From Phormidium tanganyikae FI6-MK23 (GTDB taxonomy: Bacteria; Cyanobacteriota; Cyanobacteriia; Leptolyngbyales; Leptolyngbyaceae): 36,087 nt of DNA. Of this stretch, positions 24,966-33,630 are shown piece by piece. The notes under the pieces are model-generated. The model did no database searches and was not told the DNA's origin. It saw only the letters and a program-made list of their open reading frames with translations. The stretch's first letter is position 1, and each line of letters opens with the position of its first letter. The stretch spans positions 1-36,087 of the forward strand of contig JAHHHU010000033.1 of assembly GCA_019359175.1 (NCBI GenBank), written 5' to 3'. A program made the position numbers and the translations under genes.

Positions 24966-25811
24966 GTGCGCCGTGATTCAATTTTCTATAAATTATTCCA
25001 ACAGGCTCCAACGCTACTGTTTGAGTTGTTAGAAGAGTCTCCCTCGAATGCTGGACAGTATCGCTTCGACTCGGTTGCTGTGAAAGAACCCAGATTTGAG
25101 ATTGATGGCGTATTTTTGCCACCCGATACTGAGCCTGGAGTTGTCTATTTTTGCGAAGTTCAGTTTCAGCGTGATGAGGTGCTGTATGAGCGACTATTTG
25201 GTGAGTCGTTCTTGTATTTCTACAGAAACCGGAGCCGTTTCACAGACTGGCAGACTGTAATTATTTACCCATCTCGTTCGACTGAGCAAACAGAAACACA
25301 CCCTTATCGGTCGCAATTAAATAGCGATCAGGTGCATCGAGTGTTCTTAGATGAGTTGGGGGAGATTGAACAGTTGCCGCTAGGGGTGGCGCTGATGGCT
25401 TTGACAACGGTTGATGAAGCGAGTACTCCGGAAGTAGCGAGGGTTCTGCTAGAGCGATCACGAGGAGAGGTATCTCAAGAGGCAATTCGCGCCATAATTG
25501 AAATGATTACGACGATTCTGGTTTACAAATTCACAAATCTAAATCGGCAGGAGGCGGAAGCAATGCTAGGAATTACAACCCTTCAAGAAACACGATTCTA
25601 TCAGGAAGCGAAGGAAGATGGACGCGAGGAAGAAGGAAGAGGGTTGGTTCTACGTCTATTAAATCGTCGTTTTGGAGTATTACCTGAACCCTTGTCATCG
25701 CAGATTGCCAACTTATCACTGGCTCAAATCGAATCTCTGGCAGAAGCACTACTGGATTTTCAAACCCTCTCTGATTTAGAGGCATGGCTACAGCATTTGC
25801 AAACGAATTGA
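24966..25811 (+). CDS. Rpn-family (DUF2887/DUF4351) putative recombination-promoting nuclease
   Basis: A 281-residue protein of the cyanobacterial Rpn/PD-(D/E)XK group, starting at GTG 24966 (RRDSIFYKLFQQAPTLLFEL is the standard N-terminus). A nuclease-like core is visible: RFEIDGVFLPP supplies an Asp, and YFCEVQFQRDEVLYERLF supplies the E-x-Q of the active site. The C-terminus is a DUF4351 helical hairpin (LVLRLLNRRFGVLPEPLSSQ and LSDLEAWLQHL) linked by a charged EDGREEEGRG stretch. Proteins of this group are DNA endonucleases or transposase-like; they are abundant in cyanobacteria. It follows parB by 45 bp in the same orientation, but a functional link is not shown. Confidence 0.85.
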   Translation: MRRDSIFYKLFQQAPTLLFELLEESPSNAGQYRFDSVAVKEPRFEIDGVFLPPDTEPGVVYFCEVQFQRDEVLYERLFGESFLYFYRNRSRFTDWQTVIIYPSRSTEQTETHPYRSQLNSDQVHRVFLDELGEIEQLPLGVALMALTTVDEASTPEVARVLLERSRGEVSQEAIRAIIEMITTILVYKFTNLNRQEAEAMLGITTLQETRFYQEAKEDGREEEGRGLVLRLLNRRFGVLPEPLSSQIANLSLAQIESLAEALLDFQTLSDLEAWLQHLQTN

Positions 25812-26194
25812 CAGTTTTAGTCTGCTATGGCTTAACTGGCACAATTCTAGATGCAATCGCGCTTGGACTAATCTTGGACTAAATCGCTGTTCGGTTATGT
25901 TCTCAAACCTGCATTCACTCGTCGGATAACTGTCACAACATCAACGACAAAGCGAGCTTTCAAGGATGAACATCTGAGATCGGCTTACAGAAGTTCTGAA
26001 GTACAAGAACTCCTAAGACGGCTGACCGAGCAGAACTTCTCGGCTAGAGGGCTGCAACTGCATCGACTCAGGTTTGAGCCGCAGAAAATCTACCAATTAT
26101 CACGGTTTCATCTGGACATCTTTCTCTTATGCTATGCGAAGCAACCGGTTGCTCCGCTCAACGTGAGTAACCCTCAAGATGAAAAGTTTTGTTC
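25812..26194. other. Intergenic region
   Basis: About 380 bp with no convincing gene. Around 25870-25905 it contains CTTGGACTAA and TAAATCGCT followed by TTCGGTTAT, all three of which recur in a 35228-35263 segment. The shared words suggest a small common repeat or the remains of the same element. Confidence 0.4.
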
Positions 26195-26677
26195 ATGCTC
26201 ACCCACCCCAACGCCGTCACCGCCTTTCGTCAACTCCTCAAAACTGAAGGAGTGCGTGCTGCCCTGTGCTTTCTCAACTCCATCAGCGCGCACCGCTTCA
26301 CAGCCTTGTTTCGCTTCGAGGGCAGCACCCTGCGAAACCTGCATTTGATTGACCGAGAAAACCCGCAGGTCGAGCGCTGTCCAGATTTACCGGTGCTTGA
26401 ATCCTACTGCGTCTATGTGCGGGACAGTGCCAAGCCCTTTTTGGTTGACGACTCGCTGCACGACGAACGGGTCGAGGGGCATCCCAAGCGCCAGGTTGTG
26501 CAGTCCTATTGTGGGGTGCCTCTAATTGATGTTGATGGCACTCTCTTTGGCACGATTTGTCACTTTGATTTCAAACCCATCCCGTTTACCCGAGACGAGA
26601 CATTTCTACTCGATGAGGTGGCGCCGTTGCTGATTGAGGCGATTCAAGCGACCGAATGGTACCCGGAGCTCGGATGA
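26195..26677 (+). CDS. Single GAF-domain protein
   Basis: A 160-residue protein, essentially one GAF domain. ATG 26195 is preferred over a TTG at 26189. It begins MLTHPNAVTAFRQLLKTEGV. The GAF core is SAHRFTALFRFEGSTLRNLH, then LPVLESYCVYVRDSAKPFLV, then VVQSYCGVPLIDVDGTLFGT followed by ICHFDF. Cysteines in ESYC and QSYC could bind or sense a ligand, but no bilin signature is clear. It should be a cytoplasmic small-ligand sensor with no output domain of its own. It converges with a GAF-histidine kinase gene 75 bp away, which may be its signalling partner. Confidence 0.8.
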   Translation: MLTHPNAVTAFRQLLKTEGVRAALCFLNSISAHRFTALFRFEGSTLRNLHLIDRENPQVERCPDLPVLESYCVYVRDSAKPFLVDDSLHDERVEGHPKRQVVQSYCGVPLIDVDGTLFGTICHFDFKPIPFTRDETFLLDEVAPLLIEAIQATEWYPELG

Positions 26678-26752
26678 ACGGATCATCGCAGGAGTGCGAG
26701 ACTCGTTTCGCGATGTGGATCGCAGTCATCTCGATGCTACTGAACAGCCTGC

Positions 26753-28255
26753 TCAAGCTTGCATCCGCATCGGCAGATGAAGAATGAATTCTGCTCCCTG
26801 TCCAAGTCTTGAGACGCACTGTAGTCTCCCACCCTGCTTTTCAACGACAATCTGATAGCTGAGCGCCAAACCCATACCCGTTCCTTTGCCCAGCGGCTTT
26901 GTCGTGAAGAACGGATCAAAAATCCGCTGGCAGGTCGCTTCGCTCAGTCCGGGTCCGTTATCGATAAACCGCAGGGCAACTCCCGCCGCATCGACCACTT
27001 CCGTCTCAATCGTTAGGGTCGGAGCGAAATCGACCCTGCCTTGGCTGGAGCAGGCAGACCAATGCTCCTCCAAAGCATCGATGGCATTGCTCAACAGGTT
27101 CATAAATACTTGGTTGAGCGGTCCGGCATAGCACTCCACCAGCGGCAGGTCTCCGTATGCTTTCAGGACTGTAATCGCTGGACGCTCAGCGGTCGCTTTC
27201 AGCCGATGCTGCAAAATCATTAACGTGCTGTCAATGCCCTTATGCAGGTTCACAGCTTTTCGTTCGGCTTCATCGAGGCGCGAGAAGTTACGCAGCGACA
27301 GCACAATCTCTTGAATCCGGTCTGTCCCCACCTGCATCGAGGTGAGAATTTTGGGCAGGTCTTCACGGATAAAGTCCAAATCTAGGTCTTCTGCTTGCGC
27401 TAAGACGGCTTCTCCCGGTTGAGGACAGGCTTGCTGATATAGCTCAATCAGCTGCATCAGGGCAGCAACATGCTCGTGGACATAGGTTAGATTGCCATGA
27501 ATAAAATTGACCGGATTGTTGATTTCATGAGCAACTCCCGCAACCAGTTGCCCTAAGCTCGACAGCTTCTCCGCTTGGATCAAGTGCATCTGCGTCTGGC
27601 TCAGGGTCTGTAGCGTCTGCGCGAGTTGTTCGGCTTGCTGTTGCGTTTGTTGCAGCAACTCGGCTTGTTGGAGGGAGATCGCCAGTTGGACACTCAGTTG
27701 CTGGAGTAGTTCGACTTCCCAGTCCTGCCAAGCGCGAGTTCCACAACAGTGGTGTGCGATCAGCAAGCCCCACAGATGCTCGTGGTGCAGGACAGGGATG
27801 ACCAGATTTGCTCGCACTTGGCAGCGTTGCAGCAGTTCGATATGGCAAGAGGCGAGGTCTGCGATGTGAATGTCCTCAATTGCTCGCACTCGACCGGTGC
27901 GGTAGAGCGGAGCAAAGGTGTGCTGGAAGCAGGTGTCTTGAATCTCTTGGTTCAGCAGCGACTGCCACCCCGACTCCACCGACTCGACCACAACTGCACC
28001 GCTCCAGTCCTCGTTAAATCGATACAGGAGCACCCGGTCCGTTTGCAGCAGTTGTCGTACTTCGGTGACGGCGGTTTGCAGCACGTCTTCGAGCTGGAGC
28101 GATTGGCGGATGCGCTGCGCCATTGCGTTGAGCAGTTTTTCGCGTTGTAGCAGTTGAACAAGCGCTTCTGGATGTGGCTCCGAAAGGGTTGCTGCCTTCA
28201 GGTCAATCGGGGAAGAGCCGAGCGATCTTGAAGTCGAAGTCGGGGAATGAACCAT
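26753..28255 (-). CDS. GAF sensor histidine kinase
   Basis: A 500-residue soluble hybrid-free sensor kinase. A GAF domain of the phytochrome-like class (about 55-200) contains AVTEVRQLLQTDRVLLYRFN and LWGLLIAHHCCGTRAWQDWE. A Gln/Leu-rich coiled coil follows (about 190-235). The HisKA-type dimerisation box GQLVAGVAHEINNPVNFIHG carries phosphoacceptor H243. The HATPase domain has the N box NLLSNAIDALE, the G1 box FIDNGPGL, the F box and the G2 box GKGTGMGLALSYQIV. No membrane segment and no receiver domain are visible. No response regulator gene is next to it. It probably autophosphorylates in response to a ligand or light-linked cue, with phosphotransfer to an unlinked regulator. Confidence 0.9.
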   Translation of the reverse strand: MVHSPTSTSRSLGSSPIDLKAATLSEPHPEALVQLLQREKLLNAMAQRIRQSLQLEDVLQTAVTEVRQLLQTDRVLLYRFNEDWSGAVVVESVESGWQSLLNQEIQDTCFQHTFAPLYRTGRVRAIEDIHIADLASCHIELLQRCQVRANLVIPVLHHEHLWGLLIAHHCCGTRAWQDWEVELLQQLSVQLAISLQQAELLQQTQQQAEQLAQTLQTLSQTQMHLIQAEKLSSLGQLVAGVAHEINNPVNFIHGNLTYVHEHVAALMQLIELYQQACPQPGEAVLAQAEDLDLDFIREDLPKILTSMQVGTDRIQEIVLSLRNFSRLDEAERKAVNLHKGIDSTLMILQHRLKATAERPAITVLKAYGDLPLVECYAGPLNQVFMNLLSNAIDALEEHWSACSSQGRVDFAPTLTIETEVVDAAGVALRFIDNGPGLSEATCQRIFDPFFTTKPLGKGTGMGLALSYQIVVEKQGGRLQCVSRLGQGAEFILHLPMRMQA

Positions 28256-28740
28256 AAATGATAGGACTGGGAGTGAAGGGAGGGAAATTGCAGCTTCGAT
28301 CTAAGCTCAACATGCCCTTCTCAGGAATCGATGAGGCAACTTCATAAATTCCTCGTAGAAAATTGCCGATTGTTAAGTTTAGGGCAAATTCAAATGTCGA
28401 AACCGGTGTAGGTGTCTAAACATTCGACTCACCAAGGTCGACTGACACCACGAACTAGCTTGGTTCACTGCCGTACCCGCAGAAGTTCCGAGGCTTATAA
28501 CTTGTTCAGATACTCGACAGAACAATGCCAAGTCGTTGCTTCCCTCATTTCAGGGGAGTTATTCAGCTTAGCTCTCCAACGTCTTCTTCTCTTTGAGCTG
28601 CTGCTAGAGACCACCTAAGTGAAAGTAGGAATAGATTGGGTAAGTTCCCCCTAGCCCTAGAGAACGGATCCGTTCATGATAGAAACATATTCAAAACCGC
28701 CAGTCCCTTTATTCACACTGGTATTTATATTTATCAAGAG
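28256..28740. other. Intergenic region
   Basis: Nearly 500 bp without a recognisable gene between the kinase start and the palindrome near the small replication-module gene. It should hold the kinase promoter. I see no clear repeat or RNA gene. Confidence 0.5.
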
Positions 28741-28764
28741 AGCCCTAGGCAATTGCCTAGGGCT
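28741..28764. terminator. 24-bp perfect palindrome, probable terminator stem
   Basis: AGCCCTAGGCAA followed by its exact complement, continuing to TTATTAG on the plus strand. It is a stable stem about 90 bp beyond the leftward 28854-29126 gene. It could end that transcript or serve as a protein site; there is only a short T-rich tail. Confidence 0.5.
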
Positions 28765-28853
28765 TATTAGTTGGGATGTCGAGACCCGCTGCTTGTCTTT
28801 GAGGAGCGCCGCATCTCACAGGAGATCGATCGAGCAGGGTGTCTTAAAGCCAT

Positions 28854-29126
28854 TTAGGAGAGTTGAAGATTCAGCCGGCTCGAAATCGACACGACAATGT
28901 CCTTCTTTCGCAAATCGCCTAACGCTTTGTACAGATCCCCCTCCTCTAGCTCCCAGCGCTCGCAAAAAGCAACCACATCGATGGCAGGGTTCAACTTGCC
29001 CGGATAGTCCACCTGCAAGGCAAAAAACACATAGTCGCGAGCGCTGGTGAGAAGTTTAAGACCGCGGATCCGTAATAGCTCATCTCGGTCAAGTAAGTAA
29101 TGGGCATCAGAGGCAGGCTGAGTCAT
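28854..29126 (-). CDS. Small replication-module protein, winged-helix-like
   Basis: A 90-residue protein from ATG 29126; the frame is open to 29222, but the shorter start gives a normal N-terminus, MTQPASDAHYLLDRDELLRI. The body GLKLLTSARDYVFFALQVDY and VVAFCERWELEEGDLYKALG, ending DLRKKDIVVSISSRLNLQLS, has the helix-helix-wing rhythm of a winged-helix DNA-binding domain. It follows the primase-polymerase gene by 117 bp in the same direction. The TAGTACG direct repeats just before its start could be its operator. I infer a replication or copy-control role from the position only. No family recognised. Confidence 0.6.
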   Translation of the reverse strand: MTQPASDAHYLLDRDELLRIRGLKLLTSARDYVFFALQVDYPGKLNPAIDVVAFCERWELEEGDLYKALGDLRKKDIVVSISSRLNLQLS

Positions 29127-29133
29127 AAGCTTA

Positions 29134-29148
29134 TAGTACGTTAGTACG
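29134..29148 (-). promoter_or_regulatory. Direct repeat TAGTACG x2 before the small gene
   Basis: TAGTACG at 29134-29140 and 29142-29148, 8-bp pitch, 8-22 bases upstream of ATG 29126. They overlap the expected ribosome site, so binding would repress translation or transcription. The GTACG core also occurs in the partition palindromes. Confidence 0.4.
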
Positions 29149-29243
29149 AATAGCCTACATGATGTATTTTCTGATGGCAATGCAAAAGCAGCTAGATTTG
29201 GCTTGTACTTGTGCAAATCCAAATTGAGTAGATTACAAAGCTC

Positions 29244-30845
29244 TTACAGTGGTGGTTGCGGCAATCCAAGCCGCCCTCTCGCTTCTTTGATCAATATTGG
29301 ATCGCCGGACTTTAACCATTGCGTCAATTGGATCTGATACTGTACTTCGGCACGTTGTTGGCGTTTCGCCTCAAGCGAAGTCACACTGGATTGGGTTTCT
29401 GCTTGCTGTCGCCGCCCTTGCTCAATCCTAGATAAAAGCTTTTGCTTTGATTCTGGTGGTATAAAATCCCCCCCACACCCCCCAACTCGATCAGTGGAGA
29501 TGCCCGCTTGCTCTGGAGGAGCAGCGGGTGCATCTGAAAGCTTATTTGAGGTTAGGGTCTGTACTTCCTGATTTGATAGGGCTTCTGGCACTTTTTTGAC
29601 AGGGGTATTTTCTGCTTGCTTTTTAAGGGTGTGATCTAGTTCGATGGGATGCCAGAGCGATCGATATTTGTTCAGCGTCGTCGGACTGATGCCGTAGCGC
29701 TCGATTGCTTTTCGTCGGGCAGTGATGGCGCTAGGCAGTTCGTTTTTAGCGGTTAGGTCAGCGACAGCTTCACGAATTCGCCGCTGGGCGTCCTCGGCTT
29801 TGAGAACGTTTTGGTTCAGTGGCTTGGATGGCGGACTAGAGTTACCCATGAGTTTCGCTTTCGTTCCACCATAATGATATCGATGTTTTTCTACGCATCG
29901 CGCCCAGTCTCGTACCCGTTCCTCAATGTCCTGCTGGTGACGGCAGAATTCTTTGTAGCCAGGGAGGGCGGTGACAACGTGAAGAATGGCGGCGACGAGA
30001 GTTTCTCCTTCAAGGGGTGCTCCACCTGAGAGCACATGCCGGAAGATAAACTCGCGATCGGCAACTTTGCTCAGAATCCAATTAGTTTGACCATATCCGG
30101 TCCAACCCGGTTCGATCTCTGCATCTAAGTCATTGAGGAATTTCGCGGCGTTCTTGGTGATGGCTCGTTCCTGTCGTTGCGCGATTTTCCAAGTTTGGCC
30201 GATCGTTTCCATGCTGACTTCATTTCGCGCTTGGGCAAATGTCCATTGCCGTACAAATTCTGCTTCGGTGGTGAAGAGGGGCTCAAAGTTCTGATTGAGC
30301 AGGTAAGAGCCCAGTTGGAGTGGAAGGCGATGTCCTGCGTAAAGGCTGAGTTTTTCTTGATAGGGGCGAGCGTTCGGAAAGATTTCCAGATGCCCCGGCT
30401 TGACCTTGAAACCCGCGTTCTGAGCGATCGCTTGAACGACTCTACCGATTTGGTAGGATTTCTGCGCGATCGGATAGGGAAAGTAGAGGTGTAAACCGCC
30501 GCTTTGGCTAGAGGTGACGGCGACATAAGCAACAATGCCAATCTGCTCGAAGGCAGCAGTCAGCCGCTGGATTGCCAAGGGATCGCGGCTGGGATGGTAG
30601 GCGCTGTGTTGGTCAATATCGAGCAGGAAGTAATTGGTCTGAGTGCCGAAGCGAACGCCGTAGAGAAAGGCTCCTTGCTGAATCAGGCGATCCGTCAGCG
30701 GATGTTTACTTTGCGTCTGCCACTGCGGGCGTTCTCCGGGAGCGGGGTGTTCTGCCCACAAGTAATCGTATCGGTGCGGAAAGAGGGCACAAAGATGAGA
30801 TTCGGAACCTTGAACAAAATTGGATTGAGGGGTGGGAAGTGGCAT
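29244..30845 (-). CDS. Plasmid replication protein of the primase-polymerase (AEP) type
   Basis: A 533-residue protein with an archaeo-eukaryotic primase fold. Motif I is the metal-binding D76-x-D78 in YFLLDIDQHS, and motif II is the SGGLH with H119 in SSQSGGLHLYFPYP; a later IFPNARPYQEKLSLYAGHRL supplies surrounding core. A middle helical region includes TGYGQTNWILSKVADREFIF. A C-terminal helix-turn-helix segment (AITARRKAIERYGISPTTLN) likely binds the origin, before a variable Gln/Glu-rich tail. Such proteins are common replication initiators of cyanobacterial plasmids, acting as primase at the origin. ATG 30845 has an AAGGAG site. It is the strongest sign that the window is, or contains, a plasmid replicon. 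No helicase domain is fused. Confidence 0.8.
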   Translation of the reverse strand: MPLPTPQSNFVQGSESHLCALFPHRYDYLWAEHPAPGERPQWQTQSKHPLTDRLIQQGAFLYGVRFGTQTNYFLLDIDQHSAYHPSRDPLAIQRLTAAFEQIGIVAYVAVTSSQSGGLHLYFPYPIAQKSYQIGRVVQAIAQNAGFKVKPGHLEIFPNARPYQEKLSLYAGHRLPLQLGSYLLNQNFEPLFTTEAEFVRQWTFAQARNEVSMETIGQTWKIAQRQERAITKNAAKFLNDLDAEIEPGWTGYGQTNWILSKVADREFIFRHVLSGGAPLEGETLVAAILHVVTALPGYKEFCRHQQDIEERVRDWARCVEKHRYHYGGTKAKLMGNSSPPSKPLNQNVLKAEDAQRRIREAVADLTAKNELPSAITARRKAIERYGISPTTLNKYRSLWHPIELDHTLKKQAENTPVKKVPEALSNQEVQTLTSNKLSDAPAAPPEQAGISTDRVGGCGGDFIPPESKQKLLSRIEQGRRQQAETQSSVTSLEAKRQQRAEVQYQIQLTQWLKSGDPILIKEARGRLGLPQPPL

Positions 30846-30955
30846 CGTGACTCCTTTTCGGAGCCGAACCTCACATGAAGATGCAACTTTCTTGCGTCAC
30901 CCCTCGACGGATGCGATACAATCCTGTCAAGATAGAATGGTATCGATCAGCGTCA
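30846..30955 (-). promoter_or_regulatory. Upstream region of the replication gene with TTGACA and flanking inverted repeat
   Basis: On the minus strand, CGATAC (30945-30940) and GTATCG (30919-30914) form a 6-bp inverted repeat around a TTGACA (-35-like) box at 30930-30925. This could be the rep promoter with an operator, though I see no clear -10 box at the right distance. Confidence 0.35.
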
Positions 30956-31206
30956 AGCTGACCGCGAAAGTCGAGTCTCCAGTTCAGGGCTTAAAAGTTT
31001 CTCAGGCTTAGGTTCCCTTTGTGTGGCTCGGCTTTTGCCGTTTTAAATTTAGTTTTCTAGACTACTTCAAAAAATAATCTGCCTAGCATCATACAACTGA
31101 TCTAGGAATTTACGATGAAATCCTTGCAGAGGTTAGATTAGCCGCAATTTGCGAGGTTCCAATTGTTTTAACAATTCTCGAATCTGTGGAAGCTCATCAA
31201 CTGTCA
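30956..31206. repeat. 251-bp direct repeat, copy A
   Basis: Nearly identical to 34959-35206 in the same orientation, from AGCTGACCGCGAAAGTCGAG to ATCAACTGTCA. Long runs match exactly, including the TTTTAAATTTAGTTTTCTAG stretch. On the minus strand the right end encodes DELPQIRELLKQLEPRKLRL with stop at 31133, a C-terminal fragment of an unknown protein also present in copy B. An IS6 element is inserted 17 bp past its right edge. Confidence 0.9.
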
Positions 31207-31223
31207 CACTGGACACCAGAATT

Positions 31224-31772
31224 GGTTGTGTCGCAAAGACTTTCAGGTAACAAACAATCTGGCCTCATTCGTATTGCTTTAAGCCATCACCCCAAGGGTT
31301 TCATTGATAAACTTCGCTTGAGATACACTGTTCCCTCGGTTGATTCCTTTCACTTGTCCTTTGCGAATCATACTCATTGCTTCAATCCCACTCAGGGTTC
31401 GCCTTGCCGTATTGAATGAGTCGAATCCCATCATCGGTCTGGTCAGTCGCTTAATGTTTCGCTGATCCTGCTCGATCACATTGTTCATGTATTTGCTTTG
31501 CCGCAATTCTGTCGTTTCTTCTAGCGTTTTATCCGCTTTCAGTGCTTCAATCGCCACGGGATAGGCAGCATTTTTATCGACCGTGCTCACCCGTGGCGTT
31601 TGAGTATGACTCGCCTTCAGCACTTTGCGGAAAAATCGTGCGGCTGCTTTCCCGTCTCGCTTTGCACTCAGCATGAAGTCCAACGTGTTGCCTTCCGAAT
31701 CCATCGCTTGGTACAGGTATTCCCAGCAGAGAAATTTGAGCTTTCCTACCCTACCATTTTTGCGACACAACC
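31224..31772 (-). mobile_element. Internally deleted IS6-family element (549 bp)
   Basis: GGTTGTGTCGCAAAG at 31224-31238 and its inverted counterpart TTTTGCGACACAACC at 31758-31772 are the terminal repeats. Between them is only the C-terminal two thirds of an IS6 transposase. The normal N-terminal part is missing and the right terminal repeat is joined directly to mid-gene sequence. No flanking 8-bp duplication is seen (left CCAGAATT, right CAAGAGCG). It cannot transpose alone but could be mobilised in trans. Confidence 0.8.
31279..31770 (-). pseudogene. IS6-family transposase lacking its N-terminus
   Basis: The frame reads YLYQAMDSEGNTLDFMLSAK followed by RDGKAAARFFRKVLKASHTQ. VSTVDKNAAYPVAIEAL supplies the second catalytic Asp, and MNNVIEQDQRNIKRLTRPMM supplies the Glu. 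It ends SQAKFINETLGVMA. The first 60-70 residues, including the helix-turn-helix and the first catalytic Asp, are replaced by about 15 residues read from the terminal repeat (MCRKNGRVG). It is therefore inactive. A different IS6 N-terminal piece lies back-to-back on the other strand at 31776-31856. Confidence 0.85.
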
Positions 31773-31775
31773 CAA

Positions 31776-31856
31776 GAGCGCGGAGTCGCCGTGGATCGTT
31801 CGACCATCAATCGCTGGGTATTGAAATCTACCCCAGAAATAGACCAGCGGATTCGG
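31776..31856 (+). pseudogene. IS6-family transposase N-terminal scrap
   Basis: The plus strand encodes ERGVAVDRSTINRWVLKSTP followed by EIDQRIR, the helix-turn-helix part of an IS6-family transposase (normally EERGVxVDHSTINRWV). It starts 3 bp after the terminal repeat of the deleted IS6 and reads away from it. Similarity ends at about 31856. It may derive from the same IS6 by inversion, or from a second copy joined by deletion. Confidence 0.75.
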
Positions 31857-32186
31857 GTATTGTTGCAATTTAGTGGTAAGGTTATACGCACTGGTTGGAT
31901 TCAAATCGAACAACGCATCTCCGTATTCTCACTGTGGTTGCCCATTACTTCGGCACTAAGTAGTCTGGACACTATTGATTGATGACAGTGCCAATAACAT
32001 GCTCGATATCAATTCAATGATGACTGCGACGGATAACTATATCCAGAATTGCATCAGTGGGTATTCAAGCCTTGGCGGCGGGTAAGGTGAATTGGAATGA
32101 TGGGCATGAGTGCACCATACTATCCGGCATCGACAGCCACTCTCGCTAATTCCACCGACGATTTAACAATTATTAGGGTTTGCATC
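31857..32186. other. Intergenic region upstream of exported protein
   Basis: A 330-bp stretch after the IS6 scrap with no recognisable protein. The frame of the exported protein is open back to 32097, but the GTG start at 32187 gives the better signal peptide. No clear terminator or repeat seen. Confidence 0.45.
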
Positions 32187-32948
32187 GTGAAATTATTTTC
32201 AAAACGTCAGTGGGCTTCTGCAAGCGTCATTGCCAGCGTTCTGCTGGTCAGGGCATTTTGTTCTACCGCTACCGCCAGCCAACCTCCTATCGCCACGGTT
32301 CAACGCCTCATCCCTGGTGATCGAGCCTGTTATGTTGAGCTAACAGACGATAGTGGCCAAACCTCAACCGAACGTGCCAGCCTCAAGATTTGTGAACAGC
32401 AGCTCGTGGGCAAACGGGTACGTCTCACCTACGAATCGGGGAATATCCTAGCAGAAGCCTGCCAAGGAAATCCCGACTGCGGGAAAAGTGAGACGGTCAT
32501 GTTAATTAGCCGAGCAGACGTTTTAGCACTAGCCAAACCGACAACAACCATTCAAGCTCTAGCTGACGGCAATTATCGCTATTGGAGTGGAACGACCAAT
32601 CAGAGCATCGTTTCCGACACCCTCAAGGCTGGCATCGTGTTCAACTTCCGCAAGCAGGGGAATAACGTATCTGGAGTTTTTGGCCCTGTGGATGGCGAAG
32701 CGATTTGCGTCCAGGGAAAGGTCAACGGCAACACCATTAGTGGCTTTGCAGTCCAAAACCTCCTGGGCGCTTCTGTGCTGAGTGCAGGAGAATTATTCAA
32801 AAATTTTGGTCCCAGTGGAGCTTTATCCGTCCGACGAGGGTACAAAGTTGACCGCCAGAGGGTTCGCTATGATAGCGCGCTCCTGAATGTGGCTGGGTTG
32901 AATCGGATTAATGCAGGCTCCCAGACACCACCTAGGGGGTGCGTTTAA
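32187..32948 (+). CDS. Exported protein, paralogue of the 33959 lipoprotein
   Basis: A 253-residue exported protein. GTG 32187 starts KLFSKRQWASASVIASVLLV, a signal peptide ending near TATASQPP. The first mature domain is shared with the 33959-34822 protein: ATVQRLIPGDRACYVELTDD, then KRVRLTYESGNILAEACQGN followed by PDCGKSETVMLIS. The shared pattern is GD-ACYV-L-DD, C, RVR-TYE-GN, C-x4-CGK. The second half is unrelated: GNYRYWSGTTNQSIVSDTLK and FRKQGNNVSGVFGPVDGEAI. Two or three cysteines could form disulfides in the periplasm. Function unknown; it may be a surface or periplasmic binding protein. Confidence 0.65.
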   Translation: MKLFSKRQWASASVIASVLLVRAFCSTATASQPPIATVQRLIPGDRACYVELTDDSGQTSTERASLKICEQQLVGKRVRLTYESGNILAEACQGNPDCGKSETVMLISRADVLALAKPTTTIQALADGNYRYWSGTTNQSIVSDTLKAGIVFNFRKQGNNVSGVFGPVDGEAICVQGKVNGNTISGFAVQNLLGASVLSAGELFKNFGPSGALSVRRGYKVDRQRVRYDSALLNVAGLNRINAGSQTPPRGCV

Positions 32949-33089
32949 AGCACAAAAAGCTGAGCAGGAAGGCGATCTCGTGATGTTCTTGTAAATGGTA
33001 GGGCAATTCTTCGCTCTTTCTTGCAGTAGCTACCACCATAGTTGCTTGAATGCAGTTCCTCTAAAATCTTTCTGGAGTTTCAGTTTTAT

Positions 33090-33602
33090 ATGTATACGCA
33101 AATTTTGGCTTTTGTTTTGGCTTCTGCGGCGACCACCAACTTCACGGTCGGATCAACGCCCATTTCTGTCGCAGCGGGAGACTTCACCGGCGATGGCAAA
33201 GCCGACAGCGCGACGGCAAACTATTACTCTAACAACGTGCCGGTGCTGCTAAGTACGTCGTTCCCAGCCCGCCCACTGCAGGCAGAAGATGACTACCCCC
33301 GTATTACAGGCAGGCTCGACATCCCCGTCTCGAGCCTGCTTGCCAACGACACAGACCCCGATGGCGGTTCTTTACGTGTCACCTCGGTGAGCAACCGCTC
33401 TCGATATGGAAGCGTCAGCCTCAATGATAACCGCACTCCCACCGACTACAGCGATGACTACGTGGCCTTCACCCCCACGAAAGGCACTGCATCCTACCTC
33501 ATCGTACTAGGGAAGTTCGATTACACGATCACCAATCGTAAGGGCGGCACTGCATCCGCCACAGTGGTGATATTGAATAGTTCTCGTAACGTGTCGTTCT
33601 AA
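33090..33602 (+). CDS. FG-GAP/cadherin-like fragment protein
   Basis: A frame of 170 residues from ATG 33090 (an earlier start at 33042 is possible). It opens YTQILAFVLASAATTNFTVG, then one FG-GAP/VCBS-type repeat, PISVAAGDFTGDGKADSATA with Asp-rich calcium loop. A cadherin-like/VCBS domain follows: PVSSLLANDTDPDGGSLRVT and YVAFTPTKGTASYLIVLGKF, ending TITNRKGGTASATVVI. Such modules normally occur in tandem in very large calcium-binding adhesins. With one of each, this is probably a fragment left by rearrangement rather than a complete protein. The N-terminal signal-like stretch may be fortuitous. Confidence 0.5.
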   Translation: MYTQILAFVLASAATTNFTVGSTPISVAAGDFTGDGKADSATANYYSNNVPVLLSTSFPARPLQAEDDYPRITGRLDIPVSSLLANDTDPDGGSLRVTSVSNRSRYGSVSLNDNRTPTDYSDDYVAFTPTKGTASYLIVLGKFDYTITNRKGGTASATVVILNSSRNVSF

Positions 33603-33630
33603 CGTACGGGGTGAATAAAACAGAGGATGA

